Of a DNA stretch of 7,036 bases, positions 1 through 4,603 are shown piece by piece; within the stretch, counting starts at the first letter, position 1, and every line of letters begins with the position of its first letter. This DNA is from Clostridiales bacterium. Lineage in GTDB: Bacteria > Bacillota > Clostridia > Oscillospirales > Oscillospiraceae. The position numbers and the translations under genes are program-made. The notes under the pieces are model-generated. The model searched no databases. It was not told the DNA's origin and saw only the letters and a program-made list of their open reading frames with translations. Location of the stretch: assembly GCA_018374635.1 (NCBI GenBank), contig JAHAEW010000117.1:1-7036 (forward strand), given 5' to 3'.

Positions 1-44
1 TGCGGACTTTGACCCGACGAAGTGCGCGCAGCGGCCTGCATCCC

Positions 45-123
45 CTCGAAAAAATGCTTGCATTTTTGAGAAGCGTGTCGAAGTTTTTCGACACGCTGAG
101 CGCCCCGGCGGGTGCCGGGGCGC
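45..123. repeat. Tandem array of three perfect or near-perfect hairpins
   Basis: Three inverted repeats lie back to back. The first is an A/T-rich stem (AAAAATGC at 50-57 against GCATTTTT at 60-67, with CTC/GAG outer arms at 45-47 and 68-70). The second is an 11-bp perfect stem (72-82 against 87-97, loop GTTT). The third is a 10-bp GC-rich stem (100-109 against 114-123, loop GGGT). The last stem overlaps the arm of the terminator hairpin that follows, so the two cannot form together. No coding gene is convincing here. The density of perfect palindromes suggests a REP-like intergenic repeat or a compound terminator; which of these cannot be decided from one copy. Confidence 0.6.
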
Positions 124-153
124 GGACAGCCGATCGATTGTCCGCGCCTTTTT
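119..153 (+). terminator. Intrinsic terminator of an upstream gene outside the window
   Basis: A 10-bp perfect GC-rich stem (119-128 against 139-148) with a 10-base loop is followed at once by five T (149-153). This is the classic form of a rho-independent terminator on the + strand. It would end transcription of a gene lying before the window and insulate the feo promoter about 120 bases downstream. The stretch from 154 to 275 holds no gene or clear signal. Confidence 0.7.
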
Positions 154-275
154 GCGAAGGCGTTTAGGTCGGTGGGATACCATTTGTGGGAGCCAACCAT
201 CCGAGAACATATTTTTGCAGAAAGATACTTGCTTCCCATTCACAAAAAAATCACCTGGTTCTTTCCAATGAAGTC

Positions 276-304
276 TTGACAAACCCAGCGGATTGGGATA
301 TATT
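276..304 (+). promoter_or_regulatory. Sigma-70-type promoter of the feo operon
   Basis: A perfect -35 box TTGACA (276-281) and a -10 box TATATT (299-304) are separated by 17 bases, the optimal spacing. Transcription should start near 310-312, giving a leader of about 90 bases before feoA. The inverted repeats starting at 313 would lie directly at the start of the transcript, a good place for a repressor to block initiation. Confidence 0.8.
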
Positions 305-312
305 GATAACGC

Positions 313-370
313 CGTGGTTAGAATGCGCTAACCTTTTTTAACGCCTCGAGGTTGTCTTGCGCTAACCACG
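313..370 (+). promoter_or_regulatory. feoA leader: candidate metal-regulator operator or attenuator
   Basis: The arm GGTTAG (316-321) can pair with CTAACC at 328-333, a short stem followed by six T (334-339) that looks like a weak terminator. Its longer form CGTGGTTAG (313-321) can instead pair perfectly with CTAACCACG (362-370), 9 bp, which would exclude the first stem. GCGCTAACC is present twice (325-333 and 359-367). GGTTAG/CTAACC also equal the half-sites of DtxR/IdeR-type iron-repressor operators, although the 6-base gap between the first pair is wider than the classic spacing. Whether this acts as a DNA operator, an RNA switch or both is inference. Confidence 0.5.
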
Positions 371-399
371 ATCACAAAATGAGAGAACAGGTGAACAAA

Positions 400-612
400 A
401 TGACGTTGAAAGATGCTCTGGAAGGCAAAGAATATGTTGTCCGGCGAATTGATACAGATGATGAGGAGCTGAACGCTTTTCTGTTTTCTCTTGGATGCTA
501 TGAAGGTGAGCCCATTACCGTGGTATCTCATTTGAAGGGCGGCTGCGTCGTCTCCATCAAAGACGGACGCTATAATATTGATGATCAGCTGGCAAAGGCG
601 ATTTTGATTTGA
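400..612 (+). CDS. feoA: FeoA, small ferrous iron transport accessory protein
   Basis: This is a 70-residue cytoplasmic SH3-like protein that supports FeoB-driven Fe(II) uptake, probably by binding the FeoB cytoplasmic domain. The FeoA pattern is visible: an N-terminal MTLKDALEGKEYVV segment, then LGCYEGEPITVVSHLKGGC, and a C-terminal DGRYNIDDQLAKAI strand region; the length fits the family (about 75). The ATG at 400 is preferred because AGGTGA (389-394) lies 5 bases before it and the protein then begins at the conserved domain. A TTG at 352 or the ATG at 379 would add unconserved residues and run into the leader inverted repeat. It is first in the operon, 126 bases before feoB. Codon use is more A/T-rich than in feoB. 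Confidence 0.93.
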   Translation: MTLKDALEGKEYVVRRIDTDDEELNAFLFSLGCYEGEPITVVSHLKGGCVVSIKDGRYNIDDQLAKAILI

Positions 613-652
613 TGCCGACTCATGCTGATATGTTGGGCATGAACAAGGAAGA

Positions 653-692
653 GGTGGTTGCTGTGCACAACAGTTAGCGTAAGGCAACCGCC
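653..692 (+). promoter_or_regulatory. Hairpin in the feoA-feoB gap
   Basis: GGTGGTTGC (653-661) pairs with GCAACCGCC (684-692), 9 bp with one G-U pair, enclosing a 22-base loop. No T-run follows, so it is not a standard terminator. The loop contains GTTAGCG (673-679), the reverse complement of the CGCTAAC motif found twice in the feoA leader. It could be an operator, an mRNA processing or stability element, or chance. I saw no convincing separate feoB promoter in the gap. Confidence 0.4.
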
Positions 693-738
693 GTGTGTTG
701 TAATATATGGATAACAGCAGAAAGAGGAGGAAATATCT

Positions 739-2742
739 ATGCGCATCGCCTTGACAGGCAACCCGAATTCCGGTAAGACCACCATGTACAACGCCCTCAC
801 CGGGCGGAACGAAAAGGTGGGCAACTGGGCCGGTGTGACGGTAGAAAAGAAGGAGCATCCCATCAAGAAAGCCTATTGCAGCGGGACGGAAGAGCTGATC
901 GCGGTGGATCTTCCCGGCGCCTACTCCATGTCGCCTTTCACCTCGGAGGAGAGCATCACCAGTTCCTATGTGCGGCATGAACATCCGGACGCCATCATCA
1001 ACATCGTGGACGCTACCAACCTCAGCCGCAGCCTGTTTTTTACGACCCAGCTGCTGGAACTGGGCATCCCGGTTGTGGTTGCCCTGAACAAGAGCGATAT
1101 CAATACGAAGAAGCAGACCTCCATTGATACCGCCGCCCTCTCCGCCAAGCTGGGCTGCCCGGTCCTGGAAACCGTGTCCATCTCCGCCCAGGGCCTCAAG
1201 GCGGTGGTAGATGCGGCGGTCGCCCTGAGCGGCAAGGCGCAGAGGGCTCCTTATTCCCAGGGCGACATCGACCTGACCGACAAGAAAGTTGTGGAGGCAG
1301 CGGACCGCAAGCGCTTCGCCTTCGTCAACGCCCTAGTCTCCCAGGTCGAGCAGAGGAAAGTCCTCACCAAGGAAAAAGGCACCGGGGATGCTATCGACGC
1401 CATTCTCACCAACAAGTTCCTGGGCATCCCCATTTTTGCAGTGGTCATGTTCCTGGTGTTCCAGATCTCCCAGGTTTGGGCCGGCCCCCTGATCGCAGAT
1501 ACGCTGGTGGCCTGGATCGAGACCTTCCAGGGCTCCGTCACGGAAATGCTGGCCGACGCCAATCCTCTTCTGACCGCGCTGCTGGCTGACGGCATCATCG
1601 GCGGCGTGGGCGCGGTGGTCGGCTTCCTGCCCCTGGTCATGATCATGTATTTTCTCATTGCCCTGCTGGAGGACTGCGGCTACATGTCCCGCGTGTCCGT
1701 GGTGCTGGACCCCATCTTCAAGAAGGTCGGCCTGTCCGGTAAGTCGGTAATCCCCTTCGTCATCGGCACCGGCTGCGCCATCCCCGGCGTCATGGCCAGC
1801 CGCACCATCCGCAACGAGCGCGAGCGCCGGGCCACCGCCATGCTGACCCCCTTCATGCCCTGCGGCGCCAAGATCCCCGTCATCGCCCTGTTTGCAGGCG
1901 CCTTCTTTGATGATGCCGGCTGGGTCAGCTTTGTCATGTATTTTACCGGTATCGTGCTTATCTTCCTGGGCGCCCTGCTGGTGAACAAGATCGCCGGCTA
2001 CAAAAACCGGAAGTCCTTCTTTATCATCGAGCTGCCTGAGTATAAAGTCCCCTCTCTCTGGTTCGCCTTCAAGGCCATGTGCGCCCGGGGCTGGGCCTAC
2101 ATCGTGAAGGCCGCCACCATCATTCTGCTGTGCAACACCGTCGTGCAGATCATGCAGACCTTCAACTGGAGTTTCCAGGTGGCTGAAACTGCCGACAGCT
2201 CCATCCTGGCCTCCATCGCCGGGCCCTTTGCCTACCTCCTGGTACCTATTGTCGGCGTCCTCAGCTGGCAGCTGGCCGCCGCCGCCGTTACCGGCTTTAT
2301 CGCCAAGGAAAATGTGGTTGGCACCCTGGCCGTGTGCTTCGTGGGCCTGGAGAACTTCATCGACACCGACGAGCTGGCCATGCTTGAGGGCTCCGGCGCC
2401 GAGGTGGCCGGCATTATCGCCATCACCAAAGTGGCCGCCTTGGCCTACCTGATGTTTAACCTGTATACGCCCCCCTGCTTTGCCGCCATCGGCGCCATGA
2501 ACTCTGAGATGAAGAGCGCCAAGTGGCTGTGGGCCGGCATCGGTCTCCAGTTGGGCACCGGTTATACCGTAGGCTATCTGGTCTACCAGATCGGTACCCT
2601 GATCACCACGGGTTCGCTTGGCGCCGGCTTTGTCCCCGGCCTCATTGCCGTGGTTGCCTTTGCCGCTGTTCTGGCTTATCTGTGTGTAAAGTCGGAAAAA
2701 GATCTGAACCGTGAATACGCATTAAGCGGGGCGAAATCCTGA
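739..2742 (+). CDS. feoB: FeoB, GTP-dependent ferrous iron transporter
   Basis: This 667-residue inner-membrane protein imports Fe(II). The N-terminal G domain shows G1 GNPNSGKT (7-14), the G2 Thr34 in AGVTVEKKE, G3 DLPG (57-60), G4 NKSD (117-120) and a G5-like SISAQG (147-152). A helical GDI-like linker spans roughly 165-220. The membrane part starts near 228 and includes the Gate segments FLPLVMIMYFLIALLED (296-312), GTGCAIPGV (343-351), PFMPCGAKIP (371-380, with the conserved Cys375) and NLYTPPCFAAI (574-584). Length is within the range of the shorter clostridial FeoB proteins (E. coli has about 770). The start is set by AGGAGG (725-730), 8 bases before ATG. The stop overlaps the next start (TGATG), implying translational coupling. 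It is co-transcribed with feoA and probably repressed by iron. No truncation or frameshift was seen. Confidence 0.97.
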   Translation: MRIALTGNPNSGKTTMYNALTGRNEKVGNWAGVTVEKKEHPIKKAYCSGTEELIAVDLPGAYSMSPFTSEESITSSYVRHEHPDAIINIVDATNLSRSLFFTTQLLELGIPVVVALNKSDINTKKQTSIDTAALSAKLGCPVLETVSISAQGLKAVVDAAVALSGKAQRAPYSQGDIDLTDKKVVEAADRKRFAFVNALVSQVEQRKVLTKEKGTGDAIDAILTNKFLGIPIFAVVMFLVFQISQVWAGPLIADTLVAWIETFQGSVTEMLADANPLLTALLADGIIGGVGAVVGFLPLVMIMYFLIALLEDCGYMSRVSVVLDPIFKKVGLSGKSVIPFVIGTGCAIPGVMASRTIRNERERRATAMLTPFMPCGAKIPVIALFAGAFFDDAGWVSFVMYFTGIVLIFLGALLVNKIAGYKNRKSFFIIELPEYKVPSLWFAFKAMCARGWAYIVKAATIILLCNTVVQIMQTFNWSFQVAETADSSILASIAGPFAYLLVPIVGVLSWQLAAAAVTGFIAKENVVGTLAVCFVGLENFIDTDELAMLEGSGAEVAGIIAITKVAALAYLMFNLYTPPCFAAIGAMNSEMKSAKWLWAGIGLQLGTGYTVGYLVYQIGTLITTGSLGAGFVPGLIAVVAFAAVLAYLCVKSEKDLNREYALSGAKS

Positions 2743-2912
2743 TGATTGATTACATTTTGATTGCAGTTCTTGTCATTATCATTGCATCCGCCGCTTTTTA
2801 TGTTTATAGAGCAAAGAAGAGCGGAAAGAAGTGTATCGGCTGTCCGGACGGCTGTTCGTGCAGTTCCAAAAAGGGAGATACACATTGCAACTGTGGTAAG
2901 CATCCTTCGTAA
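2742..2912 (+). CDS. FeoB-associated Cys-rich membrane protein
   Basis: This 56-residue protein has one N-terminal membrane helix (about residues 4-22, DYILIAVLVIIIASAAFYV), a basic stretch (RAKKSGKK, 23-30) and a Cys-rich tail with C31, C34, C38, C40, C49 and C51 plus H48 and H54. This architecture matches the small FeoB-associated protein family (PF12669-like) found after feoB in Firmicutes. Its biochemical role is not established; the thiol cluster suggests handing or sensing of a metal at the membrane. The ATG overlaps the feoB TGA by one base and has no strong ribosome site of its own, so translation probably depends on ribosomes finishing feoB. It is followed closely by strong hairpins. 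Confidence 0.88.
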   Translation: MIDYILIAVLVIIIASAAFYVYRAKKSGKKCIGCPDGCSCSSKKGDTHCNCGKHPS

Positions 2913-2925
2913 TCCTCAAAACCAT

Positions 2926-2999
2926 GATTGCGGCTTTCCGATTGGGAAAGCCGCAATCCCTCTTCTTCTGAAAGAACAGACTCAAACGAGTCTATTCTT
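2926..2999 (+). terminator. Tandem hairpins ending the feo operon
   Basis: The first hairpin has a 14-bp perfect stem (2926-2939 against 2945-2958) with a 5-base loop, followed by a C/T-rich run (CCCTCTTCTTC) instead of a pure T-run. Immediately after lies a second stem (2972-2983 against 2988-2999, loop AAAC) with 11 of 12 pairs matched. Their position 14 bases after the last feo gene fits termination. The imperfect T-tract means some read-through into the regulator gene is possible. Confidence 0.6.
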
Positions 3000-3160
3000 C
3001 TGGCCTGATCGTCAGCTACTCCGTTCATATTTTGCCGTCCTGCGAAATTCGGGCGATCAAAGGAGAGGGCGCGCTCTTCCTGTGCGGTCGGAAAAAGGCG
3101 ACCTTGTTCCATCCTGAAAATTCAGTTGATATCACCGTCGTTCTGGTTCAGCCGTGTTGA
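2972..3160 (+). other. Open stretch in frame with the downstream regulator, possible relic
   Basis: Between two TGA stops there are 62 sense codons in the same frame as the AraC-family gene that starts at 3179. The last two thirds read like protein (for example AIKGEGALFLCGRKKATLF) and end at TGA 3158-3160. There is no ATG or convincing ribosome site; the only alternative start in the right place is a TTG at 3032. It overlaps the second terminator hairpin. It could be a decayed N-terminal extension of a regulator gene, a small leader frame, or chance. I do not recognise a family. The rest of the feo-to-regulator gap shows no clear promoter. Confidence 0.2.
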
Positions 3161-3178
3161 ACGACAGTTCGAGTATGG

Positions 3179-4114
3179 GTGTTCGATATGTTTATTGAGT
3201 ATATCAGAAAAGAGCGGCTTGCAAAAAGGCAGTGGGACAACGGCGCCGCCGGCATAAGCATCTGCCAGTTTACATTACCGGCGCCAGCAGAAAAGATATA
3301 TCTGTCTTTTCCAACATACGATTCAAAATTTGCATTGGAAGTACTCTTCTGCCTGGATGGACAGATGACAGCATACAGAACAAATGCTTTGCCCCATGAC
3401 ATCGAAAAAGACCACATACTGATCCTCTCAAACACATACGGGCCATATTCTTTACAAGTCCATACGGGATTCCGTGGTGTCCTGGCGTCGCTGAATATCA
3501 ACCAAATGCAGGCGTCAACCTATGCGGCATTGGGCATAGACTTGAATCCGGCGCGGTTGAGAAGCAAGCTGGAGCCCCAACATGGTTTGGCATTGCTGTC
3601 CAATCGTGATTGGGTCAAAGGCGTGTTTGACTGCATGGCACACTTGCCAGAAAGGATCGGTGGGCAATGCTGCTTTCTGACAGTGCTGCAATTTCTGCTT
3701 CTGTTTGACGCCCAAAACGGAGCCATGGAAAATACGGCAGCGCCACAGGACCCTGCTTACGGCAACCGCAGTGTCTTGGCTGCGCAGGCATACATGAAAG
3801 ACCATTTATCAGAAAAAATCACGATAGCGGACTTATGCCGCATTGTGTCGCTGTCCCCCACATATCTGAAAGTGGAATTTCACCGTACCTGCGGCAAGTC
3901 CATTCACCGCTGGTTTGTAGAATTGCGTATGCAGCGGGCGGTCGAGCTCATCCGCTGTACAGAGCTCCCAATCTATAAAATCGCGCAGGAAGTGGGCTAT
4001 GAAAGCATGAGCCAGTTTAGCGCGGCATTCAGAAAACAGTATGGCGCAACACCAGGAGAATTTAAAAAAATGTCGAAAACCGAAACAGGACTGTCCGTTT
4101 CCATCGTGACATGA
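3179..4114 (+). CDS. AraC-family transcriptional regulator
   Basis: This 311-residue cytoplasmic DNA-binding protein has an N-terminal region (about 25-110) rich in short beta strands, consistent with a cupin-like sensing domain. Its ligand cannot be read from sequence. The C-terminal AraC/XylS domain (about 197-297) holds two helix-turn-helix motifs: ITIADLCRIVSLSPTYLKVEFHR (214-236) and IYKIAQEVGYESMSQFSAAFRKQYGATPGEFKK (265-297), the second being the family signature. The start is uncertain. GTG 3179 gives the full frame; ATG 3188, preceded by GGTG at 3178-3181, is equally plausible and removes three residues. No upstream in-frame start is possible because of TGA 3158. It sits between the feo genes and the ATPase unit, so it probably controls one or both, perhaps in response to iron or redox state. 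Base use is less GC-rich than feoB and the ATPase. Confidence 0.92.
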   Translation: MFDMFIEYIRKERLAKRQWDNGAAGISICQFTLPAPAEKIYLSFPTYDSKFALEVLFCLDGQMTAYRTNALPHDIEKDHILILSNTYGPYSLQVHTGFRGVLASLNINQMQASTYAALGIDLNPARLRSKLEPQHGLALLSNRDWVKGVFDCMAHLPERIGGQCCFLTVLQFLLLFDAQNGAMENTAAPQDPAYGNRSVLAAQAYMKDHLSEKITIADLCRIVSLSPTYLKVEFHRTCGKSIHRWFVELRMQRAVELIRCTELPIYKIAQEVGYESMSQFSAAFRKQYGATPGEFKKMSKTETGLSVSIVT

Positions 4115-4134
4115 ATTCTTTGATTTGCTATAAT
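4106..4134 (+). promoter_or_regulatory. Strong extended -10 promoter overlapping the regulator gene end
   Basis: GTGACA (4106-4111, five of six matches to TTGACA) and a perfect TATAAT (4129-4134) are 17 bases apart, and TGC directly before the -10 makes an extended -10 element. The -35 box lies in the last codons of the AraC-family gene. The start point should be near 4141, leaving a leader of about 38 bases before the 26-residue peptide. The three genes downstream can therefore be transcribed independently of the regulator. Confidence 0.8.
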
Positions 4135-4165
4135 GTTTGAACGCTGAAATGTATCCCAAATCAAA
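4119..4165. promoter_or_regulatory. Inverted repeat flanking the -10 box, candidate operator
   Basis: TTTGATTTG (4119-4127) and its exact reverse complement CAAATCAAA (4157-4165) flank the -10 element and the expected start point. The left arm lies in the promoter spacer and the right arm just before the ribosome site. AATGT also occurs twice in direct orientation (4132-4136 and 4148-4152). Binding by the adjacent AraC-family protein or an iron regulator is inference. Confidence 0.4.
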
Positions 4166-4178
4166 AGGAGTGTTTAGG

Positions 4179-4259
4179 ATGAAACAGCATCGTTTCTGGG
4201 CTTGGGGTGCGGTAATCTGTATGATCATGGCCATGGTTACAGGCTACAAGAGAAAATAA
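4179..4259 (+). CDS. 26-residue single-pass membrane peptide
   Basis: The frame encodes 26 residues: a basic start (MKQHR), a hydrophobic segment with two Trp (about residues 6-22, FWAWGAVICMIMAMVTG) and a basic end (YKRK). It is a typical tiny membrane protein. Support for expression is good: AAGGAG (4165-4170) lies 8 bases before the ATG and a strong promoter lies just upstream. It is the first gene of the unit and ends 18 bases before the DUF6110-like gene. I do not recognise a characterised family. Its position suggests that it helps the neighbouring membrane protein or ATPase, as small subunits often do for membrane transporters. Confidence 0.75.
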   Translation: MKQHRFWAWGAVICMIMAMVTGYKRK

Positions 4260-4277
4260 GGGAAAGGAAGTATCATA

Positions 4278-4550
4278 ATGAGCGTTTATTCAAAACTGGC
4301 TTGCTTTGTTGGCGGTGCGCTGTTCGGTTCGGTCGGCATCAAGCTGCTGTCCAGCAAGGACGCAAAAAATGCGTATGTTCATGCTGCCGCCGCCGGACTC
4401 CGCATGAAGGATTGTGTGATGGAGACGGTCACCACCGTGCAGGAGAATGCCGCTGACATTCTCTCTTCTGCCAGGGATCTGAACGATGAGCGGGCCGCCA
4501 AGGAGGCGGAAGAGACTGCCGCCGCCAAGGTGGAAAACATCGAGGCCTGA
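4278..4550 (+). CDS. DUF6110-like small membrane protein (possible FezA-like)
   Basis: This 90-residue protein has an N-terminal hydrophobic Gly-rich segment (about residues 7-24, LACFVGGALFGSVGIKLL), then SSKDAKNAYVHAAAAGLRMKDCVM and a highly charged, Ala/Glu-rich helical tail (about 50-90). The pattern GGxLFGxxGIKxLxSKDAK followed by a KDCVM segment matches my recollection of DUF6110 proteins, which sit beside metal P-type ATPases in Clostridia. It is probably anchored in the membrane with the helical tail in the cytoplasm. The start follows AGGA (4265-4268) by 9 bases. In ferrosome clusters a small protein with a hydrophobic N-terminus accompanies the P1B-6 ATPase. Equating this protein with FezA is inference from context. 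Confidence 0.82.
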   Translation: MSVYSKLACFVGGALFGSVGIKLLSSKDAKNAYVHAAAAGLRMKDCVMETVTTVQENAADILSSARDLNDERAAKEAEETAAAKVENIEA

Positions 4551-4557
4551 TATCAGC

Positions 4558-4586
4558 AGAGGGAGCCGCCAGCGGCTCCCTCTTTT
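4558..4586 (+). terminator. Terminator-like hairpin inside the operon, before the ATPase gene
   Basis: An 11-bp perfect stem (4558-4568 against 4573-4583) with a CCAG loop runs into TTTT (4583-4586). The ATPase ribosome site AGGAGG begins 5 bases later at 4591. No new promoter is visible between the hairpin and the ATPase start, so it probably acts as a partial terminator or mRNA end protector that makes the two small proteins more abundant than the ATPase. Confidence 0.7.
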
Positions 4587-4603
4587 CACGAGGAGGACAA
4601 ACT

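Noticed and set aside
3..167. An open + strand frame at the window start ending at TAG 165-167
   Set aside because: It has no visible start and reads through all the stacked hairpins and the terminator, so coding is unlikely.
352..399. N-terminal extension of feoA from TTG 352 or ATG 379
   Set aside because: The extension overlaps the leader inverted repeat, is not FeoA-like, and ATG 400 has a well-spaced AGGTGA.
311..399. A known metal riboswitch (for example NiCo type) in the feoA leader
   Set aside because: The leader is short and lacks the conserved G/C-rich internal loops of that class; only simple competing stems are present.
701..706. TAATAT as a separate feoB promoter -10 box
   Set aside because: No acceptable -35 box lies 16-18 bases upstream.
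328..984. A 218-codon - strand open frame across feoA and the feoB start
   Set aside because: It crosses two real genes, the feo leader and the feoA-feoB gap, and shows no domain or ribosome site.
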